This document shows positions 41,013 through 50,499 of a stretch of 64,000 nt of DNA, piece after piece (position 1 is the stretch's first letter; the number at the start of each line of letters is the position of its first letter). The position numbers and the translations under genes are program-made. The notes below the pieces were generated by a model. The model did no database searches and was not told the DNA's origin. It was given only the letters and a program-made list of their open reading frames with translations. This DNA comes from Duganella qianjiadongensis. Lineage in GTDB: Bacteria > Pseudomonadota > Gammaproteobacteria > Burkholderiales > Burkholderiaceae_D. Location of the stretch: the NCBI RefSeq assembly GCF_009857915.1, contig NZ_WWCM01000001.1, positions 248,001-312,000 of the forward strand, in the 5' to 3' direction.

Positions 41013-43676
41013 ATGAGTTCAAACCTGCATACGCCCCACCCGCTTCGTTTAAAAGCGCTCACCGTCGCCGTCTCGCTGGCCTGCTGCGCACCGGCCTATG
41101 CCGAAGAATCTGCTGGCAGTAGCGCCGCTGCTGCCAGTGCTGCCAGTGTCACTGAAGCGAGCGTGGTAGTAGTCACCGGTTCACGCGTAGGCGGGCGCAC
41201 CATCGAGAACAGTGCCTCGCCCATCGATGTGCTGACGCAGGAAGATCTGGCCAACAGTGGCGCCAGCAATCTGCTCGGCGCACTGGTCACGCTGATTCCA
41301 TCGTTCAACCTGCCGGGCCAGTCGCCCCAGCCTGATCTGGGCAGCATCGTGCTGGGCGTGCAACAGCGCAATCTGTCGCCTTCCTACACGCTGGTGCTGA
41401 TCAACGGCAAGCGCCGCAACACCACCGCAGTGGTCAATGAAAACGGCTTCTCCGGCTCGGCCGCCGTCGATCTGGGCCTGATCCCGATCAGCGCTATCGA
41501 CCACGTAGAAGTGCTGCGCGATGGCGCCTCCGCCTTGTATGGCTCGGCCGCGATTGCCGGCACCGTCAACGTCATTTTGAAACGCAATGCTCAGGGTGGT
41601 CAGATCGGTCTGAGCGGTGGCGCTACCACCAAGGGCGATGGTGAAAACGGCAGCGTCGCCCTTAATCAGGGCTTTGCACTGGACGAGCGCGGCTTCGTCA
41701 GCCTGTTCGCCCAGCTCAGCAAGCAGAAGCCGGCCGTGCGCAGCTCGCCCCTGAACGCCGGCTATCTGTACTACCCTGCCATCAAGGCCGACGGCTCGCT
41801 GTCGACCACTCTGGGACCGAACAATGCGCTGCCGGCTGGCGCCACGCCCAATCCCAAGGAAGCGGGACGCGACTACGCGCCATGGAAAAACAGCGGACAG
41901 AAACTCGATGTGCGCACCAGCAGCGTGGGCTATAACGCCGAATATGATCTCGGCAACGATCTGAGCGCGTATAGCTTCGCCACCTACTCCGACCGGCGCG
42001 CGTATTCGGCACAGAACTTCCGTAGTCCGTTCGCCATCTACAGCAACACCAATGCACGCAACAATGGCTGGTTCAATTTCTATCCGGACGGCTTTACGCC
42101 GCAGGAATCGACGGCCGACCGCGAAGCCCAGCTGGTGGCGGGCCTGCGCGGCGTCTGGGGCGGCTGGAACTGGGATCTGAGCAGCAACTACGGACGGGAC
42201 AAAGTCGAAGTCTTCACCGTGCATTCGGCCAACTATGCGCTGCCTGCCGCCGCCGGCCAGACTGATTTCAACATCGGCCAGCACATCTACTCGCTGTGGA
42301 CCAACACGCTGGATCTGACGCGTAGCATTGCCACCGGCTGGAGCGCCAAGCCGCTGAATCTGTCGGCGGGTCTGGAATACACCAGCGAACATAGCCAGCT
42401 CAAGGCGGGCGAACCGAATGCCTATCTGGGCGTGATCCCCGGCGACGGCGGCAATGGCAGCGGCGGTGCCCAGTCGCTGCCCGGCTATCTGCCGCGCGAT
42501 GCCGCCGATACCAAGCGGCATGGCTATGCCGCCTATGCTGGCGCCGGCACCAATCTGACGGAAGCGTGGTTTATCGACGGCGGCGTGCGGGGCGAACACT
42601 ATTCCGACTTCGGTAGTAGCGGCCTGATCGGCAAACTGTCGAGCCGCTACGATTTCAGCCCTGCGCTGGCCCTGCGCGGCACGGCCAGCAATGGCTTCCA
42701 TGCTCCGTCGCTGCAGACGGTTTCGTTCAGCAATACGTCGGGCCGCCCTAACGGCCTGATCTCGTCACTGGTCCGTCCGGACTCGGCTGCCGGTCAGGCA
42801 CTCGGTGCTGTTGCGCTGGCACCGGAAAAAGCCCAGGGCTTTACGCTCGGGCTGACGGGCGATCTAGGCACCCAGTTCAACTATGCGGTGGACTTCTATC
42901 AGACCGAAGTCAAGCACACACTGGGCACCTCGGCCAACGTCGGCCTCGATCGCACCAACAGCGATGGCCAGTTCCGCGATGCCACCGGCGCCGTACTGTC
43001 GCCGTCCCAGCTGGCTATCCTGCAAGGCTATTTCACTGCTGCCGGTCTGGCCATTCCCCAGCAAGGCACGGGCCTGACGGCGCATTACTTCACCGATGTG
43101 GGCGATGTGCGCAGCCGCGGTGTGGATCTGACCATCGATGGCAAGCACAAACTGGACACGGGCGTCTTCAAATGGAATCTGGCCGCGAACTTCAACACCA
43201 GCGCCTTCACCCGCCTGTCGGACATTCCTGCCAAGCTCAAGGGCTTGCCGAACATCTCCACACTGTCGCTGACCAATCAGCAGAGCACCTTATACCTTGC
43301 GCCTAGCGACAAGCAGGTGCTGAGCCTGAACTACAAGCAGGGTGCTTATTCGCTCGATCTGCGCGAGACCCGCATCGGCAAGGTGCGCCGGTTCTGGACC
43401 AATGCCGACAATGCTGCACTGGGCCTGCCGACCACTGGCGAATGGAATGCCGGCAAACTGTGGACCACCGACCTGACACTGGGCTGGAATCTGGGTCACG
43501 GTTTCGACGCCAAATTTGCCGTCGTCAACGCGTTCAACCAGCGCGCCCGCCGCGTGCCTGATATTTCGCGCACCAACGCCGCCAAAGCCCAGTACCAGTA
43601 CGCCTACGATACCAGCGGCCCGCTTGGTGCCGATCTGGGCAGCCAGTACTACGCTACGCTCAACTACAAGTTCTAA
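41013..43676 (+). CDS. TonB-dependent receptor of the right module
   Basis: An 887-aa receptor. GGAAAG seven bases before the ATG at 41013 supports that start; ATG 40998 adds five residues. Signal peptide ends near CCAPAYA. Plug: VVVVTGSRVGGRTIENSASP, YTLVLINGKRRNTTA, ALYGSAAIAGTVNVIL. The barrel ends in ATLNYKF. The plug is closely related to that of 26239-28854. It is followed by two DUF6644 genes in the same direction, matching the gene set of the left copy. Confidence 0.92.
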   Translation: MSSNLHTPHPLRLKALTVAVSLACCAPAYAEESAGSSAAAASAASVTEASVVVVTGSRVGGRTIENSASPIDVLTQEDLANSGASNLLGALVTLIPSFNLPGQSPQPDLGSIVLGVQQRNLSPSYTLVLINGKRRNTTAVVNENGFSGSAAVDLGLIPISAIDHVEVLRDGASALYGSAAIAGTVNVILKRNAQGGQIGLSGGATTKGDGENGSVALNQGFALDERGFVSLFAQLSKQKPAVRSSPLNAGYLYYPAIKADGSLSTTLGPNNALPAGATPNPKEAGRDYAPWKNSGQKLDVRTSSVGYNAEYDLGNDLSAYSFATYSDRRAYSAQNFRSPFAIYSNTNARNNGWFNFYPDGFTPQESTADREAQLVAGLRGVWGGWNWDLSSNYGRDKVEVFTVHSANYALPAAAGQTDFNIGQHIYSLWTNTLDLTRSIATGWSAKPLNLSAGLEYTSEHSQLKAGEPNAYLGVIPGDGGNGSGGAQSLPGYLPRDAADTKRHGYAAYAGAGTNLTEAWFIDGGVRGEHYSDFGSSGLIGKLSSRYDFSPALALRGTASNGFHAPSLQTVSFSNTSGRPNGLISSLVRPDSAAGQALGAVALAPEKAQGFTLGLTGDLGTQFNYAVDFYQTEVKHTLGTSANVGLDRTNSDGQFRDATGAVLSPSQLAILQGYFTAAGLAIPQQGTGLTAHYFTDVGDVRSRGVDLTIDGKHKLDTGVFKWNLAANFNTSAFTRLSDIPAKLKGLPNISTLSLTNQQSTLYLAPSDKQVLSLNYKQGAYSLDLRETRIGKVRRFWTNADNAALGLPTTGEWNAGKLWTTDLTLGWNLGHGFDAKFAVVNAFNQRARRVPDISRTNAAKAQYQYAYDTSGPLGADLGSQYYATLNYKF

Positions 43677-43758
43677 GCCTAGCGCATCTTGCAAGGTCTG
43701 GCTGGCCGGCATGGGCCGTGCCCGCCAGTCAGACGCATACACATATCAGGAGTTCCAT

Positions 43759-44247
43759 ATGCCTTTAGGCGAATTTTTCGATCAAGTAGCAGCTCTACCC
43801 ATCAGCCTGGTTCTGGGCGAATCACTGAATCTGTTCTCCGCACTGGACGTCATTCACATTGTGGGGGTGCTACTCCTCGCAGGCAGCATTGCAATTGTAG
43901 ACTTGCGCCTGCTGGGCGTGGTCTTTGCCGACGTCGGACTGGACGTGTTACAGCGTCAAGTCTTGCCACTTACCCTAGCCGGCGCATTGCTGGTGTTTCC
44001 TAGCGGGATAGGTCTGTTTTTGCCGCAGGCCGGCAAGATCTGGCTGAACCCGCTATTGCAAGCCAAGCTAGCCTTGCTGCTACTGGCCGCAGCGAATATC
44101 GGCTACTGGCACTACAATTTTTCGCGCCATGCCGAATGGAGTACCACCACCGCGCTGCCGTGGCAGGCCCGCTTCGCCGGAGCATCGTCGCTCGCTTTAT
44201 GGGCCGGCATCCTGATCGCGGGACGGCTGATCGCGTTTTACATCTGA
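43759..44247 (+). CDS. DUF6644 family four-helix membrane protein
   Basis: A 162-aa membrane protein. DVIHIVGVLLLAGSIAIVDLRLLG carries the family motif with His, and LWAGILIAGRLIAFYI closes it. CAGGAGTTCCAT precedes the ATG. It lies 82 bp behind the receptor and eight bases before the second DUF6644 gene, forming a pair like that at 30603-31599. Confidence 0.8.
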   Translation: MPLGEFFDQVAALPISLVLGESLNLFSALDVIHIVGVLLLAGSIAIVDLRLLGVVFADVGLDVLQRQVLPLTLAGALLVFPSGIGLFLPQAGKIWLNPLLQAKLALLLLAAANIGYWHYNFSRHAEWSTTTALPWQARFAGASSLALWAGILIAGRLIAFYI

Positions 44248-44255
44248 GGAATACC

Positions 44256-44726
44256 ATGTCGCTCCTGACCCACCCTGCTTCCATCGTCTGGTTATCCCAG
44301 ACCTCACTTGCGCACAGCTTCAACGCCGCGGATCCATGGACTTTCGCGACCGTTATGACCATCCACCTGCTCGGCCTCGCGCTCGCTTTCGGCACTTCTC
44401 TGATCCTCAATCTGCGCCTGCTCGGCTGGGGACTGCGCGCCAGCAGTCCTGCCCAGATTGCGGGTACGCTGCGCCCCTATCTTCTGGCAGGGCTCAGCAT
44501 CGCGCTGCTCAGCGGTTTGTGGCTGTTCATTGCCGACGTACTCAAATTCTGGGCGAATCCTGTATTCAGGACCAAACTGGCTTTGCTACTGCTACTCAGC
44601 GTGATACAGGTGTGGCTGCTGTTCAAGGTAAAGGCAGGCGCCATACCTGCGCGTTCCATCGCAGCGCTCACGCTCGTAATCTGGCTTGCAACCATTATTT
44701 CAGGACGTCTGATCGGTCTGATCTAG
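44256..44726 (+). CDS. DUF6644 family four-helix membrane protein
   Basis: A 156-aa membrane protein with TIHLLGLALAFGTSLILNLRLLG and the C-terminal TLVIWLATIISGRLIGLI. It resembles the 30603-31076 protein (LNLRLLGWGLRA against VNLRLLGLGLRA), while its partner resembles 31108-31599, so the pair was duplicated as a unit. GAGGAATACC precedes the ATG. Confidence 0.8.
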   Translation: MSLLTHPASIVWLSQTSLAHSFNAADPWTFATVMTIHLLGLALAFGTSLILNLRLLGWGLRASSPAQIAGTLRPYLLAGLSIALLSGLWLFIADVLKFWANPVFRTKLALLLLLSVIQVWLLFKVKAGAIPARSIAALTLVIWLATIISGRLIGLI

Positions 44727-44901
44727 CAGATGCTAAGCTAGCCTGAAGATACAGCGAATGCGGTAATCTCTGCGAGTCTTCAGGCTCCAACGCAACCTCC
44801 TTGAGCCTGTGCCCCTGAATATGCCCCTCAAAGCGCGCCAGCATACCGAATATGCGCTCATGTCCAGTTGCGCCTCGGTGATCGCAAGCGTAGTTCAACG
44901 G

Positions 44902-45639
44902 CTAAACACAGGTGTTGGCAATACAAAGCAAATGTTCTCCATTGAGCGATGCTCCCCCTACCAGTAACCCATTTACATGGGCTATCGATAATAGCTCTTC
45001 TGCGTTCTGCGGATTAACGCTACCGCCATATAACAGTGTGTTGGAGTGACTGCCATAGGCGTTTAGGTATTGGCGAATACAGCGGTGCGCATGCAGAATA
45101 TCGTTTTTCGGCGCAGCTTTGCCGCTGCCAATAGCCCAGACTGGCTCATAAGCGATAGCGACCCTACTTAGTTGCTCAGGCGATAGCTTTTGCGTCAATG
45201 TGCCTAGCTGACGAAAAAGAATCGTCTCGGTCAGACCCGCCTGTCGCTGCGGATAACTCTCACCGATACAGACTATCGGCCTCAAGTCCACGGACAGTGA
45301 GCGCACAATTTTTTCGGCAATCATTGCATCGCTTTCGCTATGCGCGAGACGGCGCTCGGAGTGCCCCACTATGACATAGCGGCAGCCATTATCAGCGAGC
45401 ATTTCAGCCGAGACAGCTCCCGTCTGGGCGCCATGCGTCGATGCGGCAACGTCCTGCGCCCCCACGGCAATCGGGCTGTCCTCGAGTGCCGCAGCACACA
45501 TGGCGAGATATGGATATGGTGGACAGACCACCAGAGTATGGCGCGACGTCTGCGCCGCCTTAAGTTGAGCCAGAATAGACTGGACCGAGGCACGACTACC
45601 ATGCATCTTCCAGTTGCCAACTATGAGCTTTTGCGACAT
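44902..45639 (-). CDS. tpiA: Triose-phosphate isomerase (accessory copy)
   Basis: A 245-aa enzyme with all catalytic parts: Lys in GNWKMHG, His in VGHSERR and Glu in AYEPVWAIGSGKAA, and the phosphate loop YGGSVNP. It interconverts DHAP and glyceraldehyde-3-P. Placed last in the glycerol operon it would pass DHAP from GlpD into glycolysis. In beta-proteobacteria the housekeeping tpiA normally lies near nuo genes, so this is probably a second, dedicated copy; that is inferred. Confidence 0.92.
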   Translation of the reverse strand: MSQKLIVGNWKMHGSRASVQSILAQLKAAQTSRHTLVVCPPYPYLAMCAAALEDSPIAVGAQDVAASTHGAQTGAVSAEMLADNGCRYVIVGHSERRLAHSESDAMIAEKIVRSLSVDLRPIVCIGESYPQRQAGLTETILFRQLGTLTQKLSPEQLSRVAIAYEPVWAIGSGKAAPKNDILHAHRCIRQYLNAYGSHSNTLLYGGSVNPQNAEELLSIAHVNGLLVGGASLNGEHLLCIANTCV

Positions 45640-45648
45640 GACTTGTTC

Positions 45649-47136
45649 CTAGTGATTGGCCCAGTTTGCGCAGCGACGTACCGCCTCCTGCCACTGGGCG
45701 AGCGCGCGTTTGCGCTGATCCATGCTGATCGCCGGAGTAAAGCAGGCGTCTGCCTGCCAGTGGCTCTCGATTTCTTTCAACCCACTCCAGAATCCGGCAC
45801 CGAGACCAGCCAGTTGGGCAATTCCCAACGCGGTCGTTTCGATATTGGCAGGACGCAGAACGGGAATGCCAAGCGCGTCGGCAAGCAATTGCATTAGCAG
45901 ATTGCTGCGTGCCCCACCACCGTCGACCCGCAATTCACGCAACGGTATACCCGAGGCAGCTTCTATCGCACGCAGCACGTCAACCGTCTGGTACGCTATG
46001 CCGTCGAGTGCGGCACGGGCAATGTGCTGGCGTGTCGTACCGCGATGCAGGCCCAGTATCGTCCCCCGCGCATACGGATCCCAGTGCGGCGCTCCCAGCC
46101 CCGAAAACGCAGGCACTAGCACGACACCATCAGCATCATCCACCGACATGGCAAGTTGTTCGATCTGGCCGATCTCCTGCACCAGCCCCAGCCCCTGCTG
46201 CATCCACTGCAGGGTGGCACCGGCCATAAACACACTGCCCTCGATCAGATGGGTGCTATGGCCCTCGATGCACCAGCCTACCGTGGACAGTAGAGCATGC
46301 GGCGAAGCTGGCGGCCTGCTGCCGGTATTCATCAATAGGAAACTGCCCGTGCCGATGGTGTTCTTGGAGCTCCCCGGCTGCAGACAGGCCTGGCCGAAGG
46401 TGGCAGCCTGCTGATCACCGGCGATCGCGGCGATGGGGATGGCCGCATCAAACAGTTCGGCATGGCTATGGCCGATTACACCGCTGCTATCGACCAGTGC
46501 AGGGAGCAGTGATGGGGGAATATCGAACAGTGCCAGCAGATCGGGATCCCACTGCTGCGTGTGCAGGTTATACAGCATGGTGCGCGAGGCATTGCTGGCA
46601 TCGGTAACATGGGCCCCTGTCAGCTTGTAGAGCAGCCAGCTATCAACGGTGCCGAAAGCCAACTCACCGCGGCTGGCACGTTGCCGCGCGCCAGGTACAT
46701 GATCGAGCATCCAGCGCAGCTTGGAAGCAGAAAAATAGGCATCGATGACCAGCCCGGTCTTTTCCGCAATCAGATTCGCATAGCCGAGTTCGCGCAGCTG
46801 TCCGCAGTAATCGGCAGTTCTACGATCTTGCCACACAATCGCATTCATCAGCGGCAGCCCCGTAGCACGATCCCATAACACGGTCGTCTCGCGCTGATTG
46901 GTGACGCCAATCGCACGCACTTGGCTAGCGCTGACGCGGCACTGTGCCAGTACCTCGCGTGCGGCAGACAACTGGGTTTGCCAGAGTTCACGCGGATCGT
47001 GTTCCACCCAGCCGCTCTGGGGGAATATCTGCCGGATCGGGTGCTGGGCGCTGCCCACCATGGCGCCATGCTGATCGAACAGAACGGCGCGCGAGCTGGT
47101 CGTTCCCTGATCCAGCGCAAGGATATAACTGGCCAT
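45649..47136 (-). CDS. glpK: Glycerol kinase
   Basis: A 495-aa FGGY-family kinase of usual length. LDQGTTSSRAVLFD is the N-terminal ATP/phosphate motif, AIAGDQQAATFGQ holds the catalytic Asp, and FSGLGAPHWDPYARG and GIAYQTVDVL are family signatures. It makes glycerol-3-P. AGGAGG precedes the ATG. The 3' end of the upstream glpD frame overlaps it by 149 bp, which is unusual. Confidence 0.94.
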   Translation of the reverse strand: MASYILALDQGTTSSRAVLFDQHGAMVGSAQHPIRQIFPQSGWVEHDPRELWQTQLSAAREVLAQCRVSASQVRAIGVTNQRETTVLWDRATGLPLMNAIVWQDRRTADYCGQLRELGYANLIAEKTGLVIDAYFSASKLRWMLDHVPGARQRASRGELAFGTVDSWLLYKLTGAHVTDASNASRTMLYNLHTQQWDPDLLALFDIPPSLLPALVDSSGVIGHSHAELFDAAIPIAAIAGDQQAATFGQACLQPGSSKNTIGTGSFLLMNTGSRPPASPHALLSTVGWCIEGHSTHLIEGSVFMAGATLQWMQQGLGLVQEIGQIEQLAMSVDDADGVVLVPAFSGLGAPHWDPYARGTILGLHRGTTRQHIARAALDGIAYQTVDVLRAIEAASGIPLRELRVDGGGARSNLLMQLLADALGIPVLRPANIETTALGIAQLAGLGAGFWSGLKEIESHWQADACFTPAISMDQRKRALAQWQEAVRRCANWANH

Positions 47137-48688
47137 GCAAGCCTCCTGTCACGCAGCCATGGACAGAGCGCAAATGGCGCTGTATCCATGCATCGATCAG
47201 ACGGTATGCTCCCGTTGGTGCCTGCATGCCCAGCTTACTACGCCGCCACAGCACGTCATGGGCGCTGCGGGCCCACTCATGGTCTATCAGATAACGCAAT
47301 TCCTGCTCATGCAGGCCAGGCATCAAGGCGCTACCGAGATCACGCAGATCGCGGCAATCGGCCAGCATACGGTAAAGTCGTGTCCCATACGCGCGCGCAT
47401 AGCGGCAAGCCAGCTTTTCGGGTAGCCATGGATATTGCTGCTGCACGGTAGCGACGAAGGCGTCAAAGTGCAACGCTGATGCATTACTCGGGCTGCCTCC
47501 CAGCAGGTCACCGCCCGGCAGACAGGCATGTTCAGTCCAGGCCTTGCCGGGAATGGCGATCACCTGGGCTAGCCGGTTCATTGCATCTTCCGCCAGCTTG
47601 CGATAGGTAGTGATCTTGCCGCCGAATACAGACAACATCGGTGCTTCATGACGATCGAGCTGAAGCTCATAATCACGGGTAACCGCCTGAGCATTGCCAC
47701 TACCGTCGTCCAGCAACGGCCGGATACCGGCATAGCTCCAAAGTACGTCTGCCGGAGCAATCTGTTGGCGGAAATAACGATTGCTGATACTGCAAAGATA
47801 GGAAACTTCCTCGGGGCTGATGCTCACTCGGCGCGGATCGTCAGAATATTCGACATCAGTGGTACCGATGAGGGTGTACTCCTGCTCGAACGGCAAGGCG
47901 AATACGATGCGGCCGTCGTGATGCTGGAAAATATAGGCTTCCTCATGGTCGAACAGTTTCGCCACCACGATATGACTGCCCTTCACCATGCGCAACTGGC
48001 GCGCACTCGGCAGCTGGGCCTGCCGCAATACATCGAGTGTCCAGGCCCCCGTCGCATTCACCACGCAGGCCGCCCTGACCTTGATCAACTCGCCCTGATC
48101 CGTCTGCAAGCTGGCATGCCAGCTGCTCTCCCGAGTGTAAAGCGCGCTGCAACGGGTGCGCGGCAATATGCGCGCACCGCGCTCACGTGCATCCAGCGCA
48201 TTCAGAATCACCAGACGGGCATCATCGACCGCCGCATCGGAATACACGAAGCCATGCTGCAGATCCTGGGCCAGTACACTGCCGGCCACATGGCGCTGCA
48301 GATTGATGGCAGCCGAGCCCGGTAGCAGATGGCGTGGTGCCAGATGATCATATAGAAACAGGCCACAGCGCAACAGCCAGGCCGGACGCAGATTGGGAAG
48401 ATGCGGTAAGTTAAACCGCAGCGGCTTGATCAGATGAGGGGCACTGCGCATCAGGACCTCCCGTTCCGCCAGTGCCTTACGAACCAGCCCCAGTTCGCCA
48501 TATTGCAGATAACGCAGGCCGCCGTGTATGAGCTTGGACGAGGCGGAGGAAGTATGAGCTGCCAGATCATCCTGCTCGCACAGGATCACCGACAGGCCGC
48601 GTCCGGCCGCATCGCGGGCGATGCCGCTGCCATTGATGCCGCCACCGATAACCAGCAAATCGCACTGCAGTGGAGAGCTCTCGGCCAT
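46988..48688 (-). CDS. glpD: Glycerol-3-phosphate dehydrogenase, 3' end possibly frameshifted
   Basis: A 566-codon frame for the FAD-dependent, membrane-associated enzyme that oxidises glycerol-3-P to DHAP. GGGINGSGIARDAAGRG binds FAD, and SSASSKLIHGGLRYLQYGE is a family signature. The family is usually 500-530 aa. Homology-like sequence ends near DAWIQRHLRSVHG; the remaining tail runs in another frame through the start of glpK. A TGA sits one frame away at 47146-47148, just before the glpK ribosome site, and would give about 513 aa. A one-base indel near the end is the likely cause. Start overlaps the SDR stop as TAATG. Confidence 0.88.
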   Translation of the reverse strand: MAESSPLQCDLLVIGGGINGSGIARDAAGRGLSVILCEQDDLAAHTSSASSKLIHGGLRYLQYGELGLVRKALAEREVLMRSAPHLIKPLRFNLPHLPNLRPAWLLRCGLFLYDHLAPRHLLPGSAAINLQRHVAGSVLAQDLQHGFVYSDAAVDDARLVILNALDARERGARILPRTRCSALYTRESSWHASLQTDQGELIKVRAACVVNATGAWTLDVLRQAQLPSARQLRMVKGSHIVVAKLFDHEEAYIFQHHDGRIVFALPFEQEYTLIGTTDVEYSDDPRRVSISPEEVSYLCSISNRYFRQQIAPADVLWSYAGIRPLLDDGSGNAQAVTRDYELQLDRHEAPMLSVFGGKITTYRKLAEDAMNRLAQVIAIPGKAWTEHACLPGGDLLGGSPSNASALHFDAFVATVQQQYPWLPEKLACRYARAYGTRLYRMLADCRDLRDLGSALMPGLHEQELRYLIDHEWARSAHDVLWRRSKLGMQAPTGAYRLIDAWIQRHLRSVHGCVTGGLHGQLYPCAGSGNDQLARRSVRSAWRHGGQRPAPDPADIPPERLGGTRSA

Positions 48689-49518
48689 TATGCTGCCACC
48701 GCCTGCTTGATTGAGTCATGTAGCATGGCACCGAACTCCAGGCTGCCGACAGCGGTCTGGCCGCCATCGATGGGCAGTACCGCGCCATTGATATAGTCGG
48801 CTGCACCGCTGGCAAGAAACACTGCTAGTGCAGCGACTTCATCCTTGCTGGCGGCCCGTCCCGATGGAATCCCCCTCAGCAGACGCTGCCAGCTAGACTG
48901 ACCATCGGGCGCCAGCCGGCGCATGCCTTCGGTATCGCCCACCGGCCCCGGCGCTATGCCGAGGCAGCGTATGCCTACACTGCCCCACTCAATGGCCAGC
49001 GTACGGATCAGCATATCGATGCCGGCTTTAGCGGCACATACATGGCTCTGTGTGGCGGTGGGCAGCCGTGACTGTATCGCCGAGATAGCCAGCAGCATGC
49101 CACCTGGCTTGCGCAGAAACTCGTAGGCCGCATGCGCGGTATTGAAGGTACCGATCAGATCGATATCTATCACGGTCCGGAAACCCTTGGCAGACATATC
49201 GACCGCGTTAGCGACGAAATTTCCGGCAGCCCCCGCCAGCACAATATCGATCGGACCGAACTGCTGCTGGGTCTTGAACAGTGCCGCATAGATCTGGTCA
49301 TGATCCCGCACATCCGCCGACAGGCCGATGGCGCGGCCACCCGTGGCGCGGATCTGCGCAGCGGCCTGTTCGGCCTTGTCCAGGTTGCGTCCCACGATGG
49401 CCACCGCCGCACCCGCCTGCGCATAGTGTTCAGCAATACGCTGATTAATGCCGCTACCACCACCCGTGATCAGTGCGACTTTTCCGGCCAGCAGGCCGTC
49501 GACAAATATCTGGTTCAT
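48688..49518 (-). CDS. SDR oxidoreductase resembling 2,4-dienoyl-CoA reductase
   Basis: A 276-aa short-chain dehydrogenase. NADP-binding TGGGSGINQRIA and the AGAAGNF segment are seen; the Lys of CAAKAGIDM is kept but the usual Tyr four residues earlier is replaced (SHVCAAK). The lack of Tyr together with AAGNF and LAPGPVGDTEGMRRL is typical of peroxisomal-type 2,4-dienoyl-CoA reductases (DECR2), which reduce intermediates in breakdown of unsaturated fatty acids. This fits an operon with a lipase and acyl-CoA synthetase. Confidence 0.8.
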   Translation of the reverse strand: MNQIFVDGLLAGKVALITGGGSGINQRIAEHYAQAGAAVAIVGRNLDKAEQAAAQIRATGGRAIGLSADVRDHDQIYAALFKTQQQFGPIDIVLAGAAGNFVANAVDMSAKGFRTVIDIDLIGTFNTAHAAYEFLRKPGGMLLAISAIQSRLPTATQSHVCAAKAGIDMLIRTLAIEWGSVGIRCLGIAPGPVGDTEGMRRLAPDGQSSWQRLLRGIPSGRAASKDEVAALAVFLASGAADYINGAVLPIDGGQTAVGSLEFGAMLHDSIKQAVAA

Positions 49519-49605
49519 TGCATATCCTTGTACTGGAAAGAGCGCACGCTACCGCCAGCGCTGCCACAAGGCAGCACTGCGCGGCGACGTCCGGTAAAGT
49601 GGGAA

Positions 49606-50475
49606 CTAGAGCAGACGGCAGACGCGGTCTAGCCACCCGGTCAGCTGGCCGATGACTTCGTCACGATTGGTTTCGTTGAGCACTTCATGACGAGCCCCGC
49701 CATAGACATGGGTCGACAAATCGGTCAGACCAGCCCCACGCAGACGCTGCACCAAAGGATCAAACCAGGCCAGCATACCGTTGACCGGATCATGGTCCCC
49801 TGTGAACAGATACAGCGGCATATCCTTGCGCAGGCGCGCCAGCTGCTCCGGCTCTGCCGTGCAGTTGCCAACATCAAAAATGGAGCACAGCGATGCGGGC
49901 GTCAGCGCAAAACCGCACAAGGGATCGGCGATATAGTCGCGCGGTACTTGCGGGTCGCGGCTGAGCCAGTCCACCGGTGTCACGGCGGCCCCAACCGTGG
50001 CATTGGCTGACTCTACGCTCCAGCCGGAACGGCGCGGGTCTAGCAGTTCCAGTGCCGTGGTACCGGAAAGTGCACAGCCATCCAGTAACTGCCCGTGCTC
50101 CAGCAGATAGACCTGCGCAGCCATCGAGCCCATACTGTGCGCCAGCATCAGTAGCGGTATCCCGAAGTGACTGGCACGTGCGTGGCGTGTCACAACGGCC
50201 ATGTCGTCAACCAGTCCCTGAAATCCGCGCGGGCCGAAGTCGCCCAGACTGCCATCGTCAAATGCCGCCTGACCGTGGCCGCGATGCTCACTGGCGATCA
50301 CCTTATAGCCCGCCGCGACCAGTGCTGCCGCCACATGGGCATAGCGGCTCGCATGTTCGGCCATGCCATGCACAATCTGCACCACGCCTTTGATCACGGG
50401 ACCGGTCCAGCAGATCAGGTGGATAAGGCCACCATCATTGGCGCCTAAGGTGTAGCGCTCCATCTTGATGTTCAT
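49606..50475 (-). CDS. Alpha/beta hydrolase, probable monoacylglycerol lipase
   Basis: A 289-aa serine hydrolase. HGMAEHASRYAHVAAALV and the following ASEHRGHGQA are the classic opening of the monoacylglycerol lipase/S33 group; LAHSMGS holds the nucleophile, GDHDPVN the Asp and GARHEVLNE the His. It would release glycerol and fatty acid from monoacylglycerols. No signal peptide: cytoplasmic. GGAG seven bases before ATG 50475 supports this start over 50487. Confidence 0.85.
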   Translation of the reverse strand: MNIKMERYTLGANDGGLIHLICWTGPVIKGVVQIVHGMAEHASRYAHVAAALVAAGYKVIASEHRGHGQAAFDDGSLGDFGPRGFQGLVDDMAVVTRHARASHFGIPLLMLAHSMGSMAAQVYLLEHGQLLDGCALSGTTALELLDPRRSGWSVESANATVGAAVTPVDWLSRDPQVPRDYIADPLCGFALTPASLCSIFDVGNCTAEPEQLARLRKDMPLYLFTGDHDPVNGMLAWFDPLVQRLRGAGLTDLSTHVYGGARHEVLNETNRDEVIGQLTGWLDRVCRLL

Positions 50476-50499
50476 TCTGTACTCCATCGAACCGACGAT

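Noticed and set aside
41181..42701. 506-codon minus-strand frame
   Set aside because: Antisense to the receptor at 41013-43676; no domain and no ribosome site.
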